DNA of 49,406 nucleotides from a virus. Where the stretch lies: positions 1-49,406 of IMG/VR virus record IMGVR_UViG_3300048996_000028. One strand, written 5' to 3'. Numbering within the stretch: the stretch's first letter is position 1; each line of letters opens with the position of its first letter. The notes beneath the pieces are model-generated. The model had not been told where the DNA came from. It did no database searches and worked only from the letters and a program-made list of their open reading frames with translations. A program made the translations under genes and the position numbers. This document shows, one piece after another, positions 1 through 6,342 of the stretch.

Positions 1-1
1 C

Positions 2-32
2 GGTGGGGCCGTTTCGTTTGGGTTGGGTCGCG
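2..32. repeat. 31-bp terminal direct repeat, left copy
   Basis: These 31 bases are identical to 49376-49406, the last bases of the window; the bases just outside differ (c at 1, g at 49375). At the right end the repeat is the 3' arm and tail of a rho-independent terminator. It could be a true short terminal redundancy, the overlap of a circular assembly, or attL/attR of an excised element. The sequence alone does not decide. Confidence 0.9.
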
Positions 33-164
33 CGTGAGGGAGTTGAACCCCCGCCTCCTCCGACCATTCGGGGTGTGCTCAGCCGCCGGCAGAAATTCGC
101 CGGCTGTCCTAGGCGCCTAGCGCCGGTGCGATATGCCGCGACCGTACCGTTACACCAACGCGCG
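29..164 (-). tRNA. tRNA-like element, 136 nt, atypical
   Basis: On the minus strand the ends at 158-164 and 29-35 form a perfect 7-bp acceptor stem (CGCGCGT with ACGCGCG). The 5' end continues with the D-arm-like TGGTGTAACGGTA, and a good T-arm (stem GGGGG/CCCTC, loop TTCAACT) lies directly before the 3' acceptor strand. The middle is about 60 nt longer than in a normal tRNA and holds a GCCGGC/GCCGGC hairpin and the palindrome CTAGGCGCCTAG. No convincing seven-base anticodon loop is seen. It may be an interrupted or decayed tRNA, or a tRNA mimic. It lies downstream of the holin at the end of the leftward operon. Confidence 0.4.
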
Positions 165-168
165 AAGC

Positions 169-447
169 TCAGCTCATGTAGTCGTCGTCGTAGTCCCCCG
201 GCCACAGGTCATCGAGCCAGTCAGGGTCATGCTCCGCGTCCCACGCCGGCCCCGCAGAAGCCCACGGGAGCGCCGGCGCCGGCGGGTCAGCGTTCGGCAC
301 CTTCCACACCGCGAACGCGCCCGCGCCGGCCACCACAAGAGCAAGCGGCAGCTTCCATCCCAACGGGATCCCGGTCACGCCCAGGGCCGCGCCGGCGAGC
401 AGGCCGGCGAGCGCCGTCCACATCTTCAACCACTCAGCGAACTTCAC
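169..447 (-). CDS. Putative holin
   Basis: The protein has 92 residues with two hydrophobic segments (about residues 9-28 and 32-48) separated by a short glycine/proline turn, then a proline-rich and strongly acidic C-terminus ending in an aspartate/tyrosine cluster. Its ATG overlaps the endolysin stop in an ATGA junction, so the two are translationally coupled. Size, topology and position after an endolysin fit a class II holin, which would permeabilise the inner membrane and release the amidase. The holin role is inferred from context; no family motif is visible. Confidence 0.7.
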   Translation of the reverse strand: MKFAEWLKMWTALAGLLAGAALGVTGIPLGWKLPLALVVAGAGAFAVWKVPNADPPAPALPWASAGPAWDAEHDPDWLDDLWPGDYDDDYMS

Positions 448-1211
448 TCGATCCCCGCATCGCTGAGACGCTGCTCGACTTCAACAATCGCCGTCAGGGT
501 CGTGTCGTGCCACCGGCTGTATTCGGCGTACCGGCCGGCCTCCGCGTCATACAGCTTCTGCACCAGGCCGCGTACATCCGCGTAACGCTTCGCCTCAGCC
601 GCCTCGTGAGCCTGTACGGCCTTCAGAACCTCATCCACACCTACCGCCTTACCCGGCCCCTCGGAGCCGTTAGAGGGTGCCTGATGGCTCTCAGAGAACC
701 ACGGCACCAAAACATCGTTGAACTGCCTCACCCGGTCAGGACCAGGACACGACTTCGCCACCGGGGTCCACGGCCCCGGCGCACCGAACAACGTGTGATA
801 GCCGACCCCCGGCCCCCGAGGATTCGTCGTCACCTTCAACGGGAAGTGATGTGTTGCGGACAGCCACGACAGGAGACGCTTGATCTCCTGGAGCTGCCAC
901 GCGTTCCACTCCCCCTTATCCAGGCCCTGAGTTTCGATCGAAACAAACCCGAACCGCAGCCCACCCACCGTGAACGAGTTCGCCTTCAGATTCGCGTCAG
1001 CCTCATACCCGGTGTCCCGGTACTGCTCGATCGGGCCGGCCTTCGGAACATGGAAGTGGGATTCGATCCCGCCGGACTTGTCCCTGAAATACTCGTACAG
1101 CGACTTGTTGTTGCCGGCATCCACATGCAGGATTGCGCCAACAACAATGATTGGCGGGTCGTTCGGACCCGGCTTGATCAGCTTCTTATTCGCTTCCGGA
1201 TACCACGCCAC
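444..1211 (-). CDS. Endolysin, N-acetylmuramoyl-L-alanine amidase
   Basis: The protein has 255 residues. The N-terminal 165 match the Amidase_2/PGRP fold: zinc-ligand candidates are H29 (ILHVDAGN), H139 (GVGYHTLFG) and C155 (VAKSCPGPDR), the usual His-His-Cys arrangement. The enzyme should cut the amide bond between MurNAc and L-alanine of host peptidoglycan. The C-terminal 80 residues are helical and charged and may serve as a cell-wall or multimerisation module. The start is GTG with an upstream GAGG. It lies between the sigma-like gene and the holin and has no signal peptide, so export should depend on the holin. Confidence 0.88.
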   Translation of the reverse strand: MAWYPEANKKLIKPGPNDPPIIVVGAILHVDAGNNKSLYEYFRDKSGGIESHFHVPKAGPIEQYRDTGYEADANLKANSFTVGGLRFGFVSIETQGLDKGEWNAWQLQEIKRLLSWLSATHHFPLKVTTNPRGPGVGYHTLFGAPGPWTPVAKSCPGPDRVRQFNDVLVPWFSESHQAPSNGSEGPGKAVGVDEVLKAVQAHEAAEAKRYADVRGLVQKLYDAEAGRYAEYSRWHDTTLTAIVEVEQRLSDAGIE

Positions 1212-1220
1212 GCGGGTACC

Positions 1221-1940
1221 TCACTTCCATTGATTCTCTAGCATCGCCCGTGCATGCGCGTTCGAAATCGCACGTCTTGTACCCACATACACCGGACCTG
1301 TAGACCATTCGTCCTCCGCCGGGTCATCCCGGGGACGCGTACCGCCCAACAGATCCTGCAATGACGCAATCGCCTTATCGATACGCTTAGCGATCGTCGT
1401 CTTAGACACATTCCAGACCTTCGCGATATCCTCGTAAGTCTGGCCATACTGGTAATGGTCCCGCAGCAGACTGTGGCTCGCGCTATCCAACTTCCACAAC
1501 GCCCGATCCACATCAACCATCGAAGCCAACCAGTTGTTACCCTCAGCCGGGTCACCGGCCCGCTTACCGCCACCATCAACAACCGGCGGATGCTGCCAAG
1601 CCTCCCTGTCAAACACATACTCCAGAAGACCCGGCCGCCGGCCATCCCCCTTCAACATGCGCTTGGAGTAAAACACTTCATCGTCCAGGTCATAGCCGTG
1701 ATACTTCGCGCGCTCCTGCCGTGCATAAAACGACATGCAGTTATAGAGCGCCCGATACAGCTTCCCCTGAGCCTCCGACTCCACATATTCACGGAACTTC
1801 TTCGGGTGCTCGATACACCACACCAACCCGACCTGAATCAAGTCATCCCGGTCCGCCGTCTCGTAGCGCCGGCGTACAGCCGACGCCGCCATGTAGGCGA
1901 CCTTCGACGTGTTCTCGAAATTCTCATCCAGAAACGTCAC
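1221..1940 (-). CDS. RNA polymerase sigma-like factor
   Basis: The protein has 239 residues. Residues about 15-55 resemble sigma region 2 (an RxxYETADRDDLIQVG stretch like the core-binding helix). Residues about 172-206 form a region 4-type helix-turn-helix (QTYEDIAKVWNVSKTTIAKRID). The spacing fits a small sigma-70-like factor that would redirect host RNA polymerase, plausibly to late promoters. It overlaps the exonuclease upstream by 4 nt and sits just before the lysis genes. The product could instead be a plain DNA-binding regulator, since region 2 is divergent. Confidence 0.7.
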   Translation of the reverse strand: MTFLDENFENTSKVAYMAASAVRRRYETADRDDLIQVGLVWCIEHPKKFREYVESEAQGKLYRALYNCMSFYARQERAKYHGYDLDDEVFYSKRMLKGDGRRPGLLEYVFDREAWQHPPVVDGGGKRAGDPAEGNNWLASMVDVDRALWKLDSASHSLLRDHYQYGQTYEDIAKVWNVSKTTIAKRIDKAIASLQDLLGGTRPRDDPAEDEWSTGPVYVGTRRAISNAHARAMLENQWK

Positions 1941-2692
1941 AGCCGAACCTCCCGCAGATCGACGCCGGCCTCACGCTTCCCCGTGGACGACCATTTACCG
2001 CAGTCGCCACACTGGTAACGCTGGTACTTCCCCACCGACGTGAAGCGGTGGCCCTGTAGAGAAAGGTTCGACGACCCGCACCCCGGACACACCGGCACCG
2101 CCCCCGGGGCATCCGCGTACAGGCCCACATTCGGATGGTTCGGGATCCACGGATGGATCCGGTGATACAGATCCTCCAACGCCCGGACATCCCGCTTGTT
2201 GTATGCCGTCATGCGACGCCACGCCGCCGGATCCCAATTCATGCACTTGATCCACAGCTCGTGGCCCTCATGCTTCTTCTTCTGCTCCAGCCCGAACGCC
2301 TTCAACGCGTAATCCAGTTTGTTCGATGGCAGCTTGAACGACTTCCGGATAGCGCTCAACAGATCAATCCGTTGGTACGGCGACGGCGGGTTCCACCCGT
2401 GCAACGCGAACTCGGTGTTGAGCCACGGCTCATCGAACCGCTTCCCGTTGAAGTGCATCACCACGTCCGCCTGATCCAACAGGCGGTGAGCCAGCAGGTT
2501 CATTTGGGACTTGTCGCCGTCGCCGGCCTGCTGCCGGCCGAAGTACATCTTCGGTTCGTCCAGCCACTTAGCTGCGAAACACAGCATCTCCCCCGGGACC
2601 AGAAGCTGATTGAGTCCAATGTTCTGATCCCATAGACCCCACACATGGGCGAGGTTCGGGGTGGTTTCGATATCGATGCACAGCGTTTTCAT
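1937..2692 (-). CDS. DnaQ-like 3'-5' exonuclease with zinc ribbon
   Basis: The protein has 251 residues. It opens with the ExoI motif (D7 and E9 in CIDIETTP), followed by HFNGKRFD (ExoII) and YNKRDVRALEDLY (ExoIII), the DEDD set of the RNase H-like exonuclease fold. This is the proofreading part of family B/A polymerases, but no polymerase domain follows. Instead the C-terminus has a four-cysteine zinc ribbon (CPGC and CGDC). It may process ends or proofread for the host polymerase. The start is ATG after a strong GGAGGAAACA site. Confidence 0.8.
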   Translation of the reverse strand: MKTLCIDIETTPNLAHVWGLWDQNIGLNQLLVPGEMLCFAAKWLDEPKMYFGRQQAGDGDKSQMNLLAHRLLDQADVVMHFNGKRFDEPWLNTEFALHGWNPPSPYQRIDLLSAIRKSFKLPSNKLDYALKAFGLEQKKKHEGHELWIKCMNWDPAAWRRMTAYNKRDVRALEDLYHRIHPWIPNHPNVGLYADAPGAVPVCPGCGSSNLSLQGHRFTSVGKYQRYQCGDCGKWSSTGKREAGVDLREVRL

Positions 2693-2770
2693 TGTTTCCT
2701 CCGGGTCTCACCACCAATTGAAACAATGACCGTTGCCGGAAGCAACGGATTCTGTCTAGTGACTAGACAG
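2693..2770 (-). promoter_or_regulatory. Putative internal promoter with two inverted repeats
   Basis: Leftward of the small gene ending at 2756 there is a possible promoter, TTGCTT, then 17 nt, then TTCAAT, reading into the exonuclease. The palindrome GTTGCCGGAAGCAAC (2732-2746) overlaps its -35 and spacer. A second palindrome, CTGTCTAG-TGA-CTAGACAG (2752-2770), lies just upstream and over the 3' end of the preceding gene. An 18-bp stretch including the first palindrome recurs exactly at 38980-38997. Regulation of the exonuclease, sigma and lysis genes is inferred. Confidence 0.45.
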
Positions 2771-2893
2771 CACCGGGATCACTACATGGAGATGCACCCC
2801 GGGGTTATCCGGGGTGCCCTCGTCAATCCGCCTCACAACTAGGCCATGCGACTGCAACAGTCGAACAACCTCAGCCGTCAGCGCGTCCAACAC
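2756..2893 (-). CDS. Small hypothetical protein, 45 aa
   Basis: A GTG-started frame with GAGG just upstream overlaps the end of the preceding gene by 23 nt. It encodes 45 residues: a leucine-rich amphipathic helix (LDALTAEVVRLLQSHG), then a beta-like tail ending VHLHVVIPVL. I do not recognise the family. It belongs by position to the leftward operon, and its end is overlapped by a palindrome that may be an operator. Confidence 0.45.
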   Translation of the reverse strand: MLDALTAEVVRLLQSHGLVVRRIDEGTPDNPGVHLHVVIPVLSSH

Positions 2894-3065
2894 CAGCCTC
2901 AGTGGCTAGCACGCCGGCCACAAACCCGGCGTCGTAGGACGCTTCGCGCTCGATCGCCTGGACCGACTCATCAGCGCCCATCGACTTCACGAACGCCAAC
3001 GCGGAATGCGCCACCGCCTCGCCGTACTCGTCGTTCTTGTTGAGCCACTCGGTACTACGCTCCAT
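2871..3065 (-). CDS. Hypothetical protein, 64 aa
   Basis: The product is a 64-residue acidic helical protein. The ATG follows GGGGAG at good spacing and overlaps the upstream zinc-protein gene by 11 nt. No cysteines, membrane segment or known motif is visible. Function unknown; the operon position suggests an accessory replication or middle function. Confidence 0.6.
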   Translation of the reverse strand: MERSTEWLNKNDEYGEAVAHSALAFVKSMGADESVQAIEREASYDAGFVAGVLATEAGVGRADG

Positions 3066-3375
3066 CAGTACTCCCCAGGTTCTCGGTGGTTGTCCAGGCG
3101 TCGCCGCTGCGACGCGGCACGCCCTTCTGGACCTTCTTCCGTCGGGCCTCAGACTTCGAGTCCGTCTTGCCCTCTACCGTTTCCGTCCCCTCAACCTCCG
3201 ACAGATCAACAATCCTGTCCTCGTCAAGGAAACCGCGCCGCAGATACTCAGTGCCACCGTCAACAAACGCATGCCCGCAACTACACTGAACCCAGTGGTG
3301 CCGGTGGGTTGACTCGATCGTGTCACCACAATCTAGGCACTTAACGGCATTTCGAGTGATGCGTACTTCTCCCAC
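3055..3375 (-). CDS. Zinc-binding small protein
   Basis: The product has 106 residues. The N-terminal half carries CLDCGDTIESTHRHHW and CSCGHAFVDGG, a CxxC plus CxC pattern with histidines typical of a small zinc fold common in actinobacteriophages. The C-terminal half is charged and disordered (a KSEARRKKVQKG stretch). A GTG start overlaps the primase gene by about 40 nt. The role is unknown; the layout suggests a replication-associated accessory protein. Confidence 0.65.
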   Translation of the reverse strand: MGEVRITRNAVKCLDCGDTIESTHRHHWVQCSCGHAFVDGGTEYLRRGFLDEDRIVDLSEVEGTETVEGKTDSKSEARRKKVQKGVPRRSGDAWTTTENLGSTDGA

Positions 3376-4010
3376 AAACCCATCTCCTTCAAAATATATT
3401 CACGCCCATACTCCAGGAACGTGTCATTCACGTCCGCCGGCAGGACGATGTTGATCGCGTTCGGGACCTTCTTCAAAATGTCGGGGACAATCTTCTGCCC
3501 AGCGCTGTCGGGGTCCTGGACGACAAAGACCCGCTCGTAATCGAGAAACAGTCGGCGGTAAAACTTCCCTCGATGGGTCCACTGACCCGTACCCGCAAGG
3601 CCGACAGCGGGGACTCCGCATAGCCCTGACATGACGACGGTATCCAGCTCCCCTTCGTTGACAACCAGGTACGGCTCAGATCGATGCAAATCCCGCACGT
3701 TGAACAGGGGGGTGAAAGATCCGGCTTCCTGGTGGTACTTCCCGCCCTCGCCTGATAGGCGCCGGAAGCGAATCGCGACAGTTCCCAACGGTGTGATGTA
3801 AGGAATGGAAAGCATCCCTTGCATCTCGCTGTGATTCTCCAACGGGTCGAGAACAAACCCCAGTCGGAATTGGCGAGCCACCTCACCGGTGATCCCCCGA
3901 CCTTTCAGGTACTCCTGGGTCTCCGGGGAGCCCTTCAGACCTTCGTAGTAGGTTTGGGTTGCCTTGTTGAGTAGTTCCCGCTTCAACGGGGAGATCGTTG
4001 GAAAGTCCAT
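3333..4010 (-). CDS. DnaG-type primase, TOPRIM catalytic part
   Basis: The product has 225 residues. Residues about 110-180 form a TOPRIM domain with E119 in VVNEGELDTVVM and D166/D168 in VVQDPDSAGQK, the metal-binding acidic residues of bacterial-type primases. The N-terminal 100 residues resemble the DnaG segment before TOPRIM (YLKGRGIT, RFRRLSGEGG). The CHC2 zinc domain normally fused in front is absent here but encoded separately at 4728-5051 in the same operon. The two proteins probably act together to make RNA primers. ATG start with GAGG upstream. Confidence 0.85.
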   Translation of the reverse strand: MDFPTISPLKRELLNKATQTYYEGLKGSPETQEYLKGRGITGEVARQFRLGFVLDPLENHSEMQGMLSIPYITPLGTVAIRFRRLSGEGGKYHQEAGSFTPLFNVRDLHRSEPYLVVNEGELDTVVMSGLCGVPAVGLAGTGQWTHRGKFYRRLFLDYERVFVVQDPDSAGQKIVPDILKKVPNAINIVLPADVNDTFLEYGREYILKEMGLWEKYASLEMPLSA

Positions 4011-4027
4011 TCAGCGCCTCGTATAGA

Positions 4028-4159
4028 TCAATCTGCCCCGGGACCTGCTCGGTGTCGTGAGTCACACAGATCACACCATTCCGTAGTGCACTCCGTGCAC
4101 TTCTGGTCGTGGCACTCGTCGCAGACATAGCACCAGCCGGTACATTCACTTGTCGTCAT
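4028..4159 (-). CDS. Cysteine-rich mini-protein, 43 aa
   Basis: The 43-residue product contains eight cysteines in clustered pairs (WCYVCDEC, KCTEC, WCDLCDSRH), a pattern suited to two zinc sites of treble-clef or RING-like type. It overlaps the upstream cysteine-rich gene by 14 nt. The start is uncertain (ATG at 4159 chosen; no strong ribosome-binding site). Such mini zinc proteins often mediate protein contacts; the function is unknown. Confidence 0.5.
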   Translation of the reverse strand: MTTSECTGWCYVCDECHDQKCTECTTEWCDLCDSRHRAGPGAD

Positions 4160-4253
4160 CGTCGTCGTCTTCCATGCAATCCCCGTGACACCCGCAAATT
4201 TCACACCAGCAGGCACACGGCGGTTCCCAATCAGGGTCATCCCAAAAGTCCAT
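4146..4253 (-). CDS. Cysteine-rich acidic mini-protein, 35 aa
   Basis: The 35-residue product has a tryptophan- and proline-containing N-terminus, six cysteines (CACWCEICGCHGDC) and a terminal run of six aspartates. Its ATG shares one base with the stop of the preceding gene (TAATG), so expression is coupled. The pattern suggests metal binding. No family recognised. Confidence 0.5.
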   Translation of the reverse strand: MDFWDDPDWEPPCACWCEICGCHGDCMEDDDDDDK

Positions 4254-4345
4254 TAGCAGCCCATCGCTGTCGCAACCAGGATCGACATGCCTACCCCGAT
4301 CCACAGACCGATCAGGAAGACCGCGACACCTTCATTCGCAGTCAT
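4253..4345 (-). CDS. Single-span membrane mini-protein, 30 aa
   Basis: The 30-residue peptide is almost entirely one transmembrane segment (VAVFLIGLWIGVGMSILVAT) after a short polar N-terminus. It starts inside the end of the upstream gene. Function unknown; a membrane-acting small phage peptide. Confidence 0.5.
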   Translation of the reverse strand: MTANEGVAVFLIGLWIGVGMSILVATAMGC

Positions 4346-4535
4346 ACAGCGCCTCTTTCCGCTTGTCGTCCCAGTCCGGTTCCCACGGGGCATGATCGGA
4401 ACAAAACTCCGACTCATCCTCGGTTTCGTTCCCGCAATACTCAGCCGGCCCCTGGCGGTCCGCCGGAAACATCTCGTACGCGCACAGCGCATCCAACGGG
4501 TAAGGCCACCCGTTGATCACGACATTCTCAGACAC
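4332..4535 (-). CDS. Zinc-binding hypothetical protein, 67 aa
   Basis: The 67-residue acidic product has C18 (CAYE), C34 (YCGNE) and CSDH, consistent with a C-C-C-H zinc knuckle. The GTG start overlaps the upstream stop by 8 nt. Unknown function. Confidence 0.55.
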   Translation of the reverse strand: MSENVVINGWPYPLDALCAYEMFPADRQGPAEYCGNETEDESEFCSDHAPWEPDWDDKRKEALYDCE

Positions 4536-4737
4536 TGTTCGCTACCCGGATGAGCGCCGCGCCCAATCGGCGCGCCTGGTCCTTATCCATCGGCATCATG
4601 CAGATATCCGGCCAATGCAGCACCGCCATCGGTGCTTCCTTCGCATTCGACAACAGCTCGATACGTCCAGCCCGGCCGAACCGATCCGGGCGAACCACAC
4701 ACTCCGCACTCGTGCCCCACTTGACTGCTAAGTCCAT
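4528..4737 (-). CDS. Hypothetical protein, 69 aa
   Basis: The 69-residue product has an ATG after AAGGGGAAG, overlapping the primase zinc-domain gene by 10 nt. It is beta-rich in appearance (VLHWPDICMMPMDKDQARRLG). No motif recognised; it lies between the two primase pieces. Confidence 0.55.
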   Translation of the reverse strand: MDLAVKWGTSAECVVRPDRFGRAGRIELLSNAKEAPMAVLHWPDICMMPMDKDQARRLGAALIRVANSV

Positions 4738-5051
4738 GACTTCCCCTTCTTCTTTGATCGCCGCGTCGAGCGCATAGACGATCCGGAGGACCCGCTCAAG
4801 CTCGCGCCGAACTTCTGGTCTGCCCACTCTTTACACTCCCGGAAGTTGTCGATGCCGTCCGCAAGCTTCACAAGTTCGTAGATGTCGCCGTAACCGCAAC
4901 CCGCGAAACAAGTCCATTTCTGCTCCGAAATGTTCACGCTGGCTGACGCGTTAGCGTCATCGTGTAGAGGGCACCTGGCTTTGTTTCGGCCTTCCCGGTG
5001 GGTCAGGAGGGTGCCGCCGTAGTGTTCCCACGCATTCTCAAGAGGGGTCAT
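4728..5051 (-). CDS. DnaG-type primase, CHC2 zinc-binding part
   Basis: The 107-residue product matches the N-terminal zinc domain of bacterial primases: C27 and H30 in CPLHDD, then C48 and C52 in WTCFAGCG, followed by GDIYELV. In DnaG this domain recognises the template and modulates primer length. A basic serine-rich tail follows (RSTRRSKKKGK). The catalytic TOPRIM part is a separate protein at 3333-4010, so the primase is split with five small genes between. It overlaps the upstream gene by 14 nt. Confidence 0.85.
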   Translation of the reverse strand: MTPLENAWEHYGGTLLTHREGRNKARCPLHDDANASASVNISEQKWTCFAGCGYGDIYELVKLADGIDNFRECKEWADQKFGASLSGSSGSSMRSTRRSKKKGKSWT

Positions 5052-5271
5052 AAGGCTCGGCTACGTTCCCGTACCACCGATCCCGCTGAGACTCTCCCCG
5101 GAAATGCGTCGATGGGCACGGTGCCAGATCCGGATAGTTCTTGCCCGTGAAATTGATGCGCGCCGCCTTCCGGTAAGCCTGAGCTTCCGGAAGCTTGTCG
5201 CAGAACTTGCACACGCCGGGGGCGTGCAAGATGGAGGTATCACAGTGCGGCATGACGTCGTACTTATCCAC
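5038..5271 (-). CDS. Hypothetical protein with CxxC motif, 77 aa
   Basis: A GTG at 5271 after AAAAGGAG gives 77 residues. The pattern HCDTSILH...CKFCDK suggests a zinc site, and the tail is rich in aromatic residues and prolines. It overlaps the endonuclease VII gene by 8 nt. Function unknown. Confidence 0.55.
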   Translation of the reverse strand: MDKYDVMPHCDTSILHAPGVCKFCDKLPEAQAYRKAARINFTGKNYPDLAPCPSTHFRGESQRDRWYGNVAEPYDPS

Positions 5272-5683
5272 GTCGTCTCCTTTTCTTCGGTGGCCGGCCA
5301 GGGGCATACACCTTCCGGCCCAACGCTGCAATTGCCGGAGGATTGCGGAGATAGTCAGCGAGCCACTGAGCCAACTGGTGATTCTTCAGCCGGCCAACAA
5401 GGCGCGTGTTGCAGTACGCGCACAGGATCCCCCGCACATGCGGGTCAGAACCGTGCTCGTGGTCAATGTGCGGTGTCTTACCAGGCTGGAAAGCCTTGTG
5501 GCAGATCGCACACTTGCCGCCCTGGTGGGCGTAGATCCGGTCATAGTCTTCAGGGGATAGACCGTAAACCTTCAGGACCCACGCCCACCGCAACGCCGAC
5601 TTCTTACAGGCCGGGTCAGCACACCACTTCTTCTGCTGACCTGTTAGTTGCCTGCCGCAACCCTGGCAAACCAGGTCAGGCAT
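5264..5683 (-). CDS. Recombination endonuclease VII-like nuclease
   Basis: The product has 139 residues. The hallmark of the T4 endonuclease VII family is present: YGLSPEDYDRIYAHQGGKC with CAIC (C58, C61), the catalytic HIDHEHG, and RGILCAYCNTRL (C88, C91) completing the zinc site of a His-Me-finger (HNH-like) nuclease. An extra N-terminal zinc knuckle (CQGC, C21, C26) precedes it. Such enzymes resolve branched DNA and trim replication intermediates before packaging. The ATG at 5683 overlaps the previous stop. Confidence 0.85.
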   Translation of the reverse strand: MPDLVCQGCGRQLTGQQKKWCADPACKKSALRWAWVLKVYGLSPEDYDRIYAHQGGKCAICHKAFQPGKTPHIDHEHGSDPHVRGILCAYCNTRLVGRLKNHQLAQWLADYLRNPPAIAALGRKVYAPGRPPKKRRRRG

Positions 5684-5864
5684 CCGCCCCGAAGAACATC
5701 GCGTCCAGGTCAACAACCTGGTGCGCTACCCGACATGCCTTCTCGGCACACTGTGCCGGCGAGACACCCGCGTGTGCCCTCCGGTGATAGGCGACCACGA
5801 GGGAAGCAAGGTCGCTGCCTTCGTCTGCCTGGACCGCAGTCGTTTCCAGAGTTGCGTGACTCAT
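5676..5864 (-). CDS. Hypothetical protein, 62 aa
   Basis: The ATG at 5864 forms an ATGA overlap with the upstream stop, and GGAGGAGAAG lies upstream. The 62-residue product is alanine-rich, helical and slightly acidic. No known motif. It is coupled to the possible nucleotide-sponge gene before it. Confidence 0.55.
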   Translation of the reverse strand: MSHATLETTAVQADEGSDLASLVVAYHRRAHAGVSPAQCAEKACRVAHQVVDLDAMFFGADA

Positions 5865-6079
5865 GCCTTGCTCTTCTCCTCGGCGGCAGCCGCGTACACG
5901 AAGGCGTTCTTCGCTTCCCACAGCTTCCGCAGTCCGTAGGTCAGGTCAGCGCTCGACGGCAGACAATCCGCCATCAGATGCGCCAGCTCCGAAGACATCT
6001 GCGACGTGTCCCGAATCTTCCCCTTGGGAAGGTGGCCGTAGTCGAACGACTTCAGCAGCCCCGTGATGCTCGGGTGCAT
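5861..6079 (-). CDS. Possible Acb2-like cyclic-nucleotide sponge
   Basis: The product has 72 residues. Its layout, FDY..LP near the start, then a helix SELAHLMADCLPSSADLTYG and RKLWEAKNAFVYAA, resembles the small all-helical Acb2 (anti-CBASS 2) family, where an aromatic N-terminal motif is followed by NCPPS.DR..AL.KLEEA-type helices. Acb2 binds cyclic oligonucleotides made by host CBASS systems. This is a resemblance by eye; many actinophages carry related genes of unknown function. It sits in the early operon next to the helicase block. Confidence 0.45.
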   Translation of the reverse strand: MHPSITGLLKSFDYGHLPKGKIRDTSQMSSELAHLMADCLPSSADLTYGLRKLWEAKNAFVYAAAAEEKSKA

Positions 6080-6342
6080 CAGGCAGACACCGGCTGGTAC
6101 GGCGGTGCACCGAGGACCTTCGCGAACGACTCGTCGAACTTCGCCTGCCGTGACGTCTTGCCGGCAAGGCCGGCGTCCAGCGCCTTGTAGATGGCGCTGT
6201 CCTGCGCCCGACCCATGAACGGGGAGCGCATGTGATACGCCTGAATCATCACCTTCAGGTCGCTCGCCTCCTGGCGGGAGATTTCCAGGGTGAACGACTT
6301 CACCGGAGCTTCGGCCTTCACAACCGTCGTTACTTCAGCCAC
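6079..6342 (-). CDS. Hypothetical protein, 87 aa
   Basis: The 87-residue product has a beta-like N-terminus (SFTLEISRQEASDLKVMIQ) and a helical rest. It overlaps the ATPase gene by 13 nt and shares one base with the next start. No recognised family; position suggests a replication accessory. Confidence 0.6.
   Translation of the reverse strand: MAEVTTVVKAEAPVKSFTLEISRQEASDLKVMIQAYHMRSPFMGRAQDSAIYKALDAGLAGKTSRQAKFDESFAKVLGAPPYQPVSA

Noticed and set aside
29-164. tRNA-like element considered as a tmRNA
   Set aside because: Too short (136 nt), no tag-peptide frame, and no GGGGCTGA-type 5' end or pseudoknot series typical of tmRNA.
3-1241. Long plus-strand open frame of 412 codons
   Set aside because: It is antisense to endolysin and holin, arginine/proline-rich low complexity, and has no ribosome-binding site: a GC-rich shadow frame.
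3883-4149. Minus-strand 88-codon frame overlapping the primase start
   Set aside because: It only re-reads the cysteine-rich gene and the TOPRIM gene in another frame.
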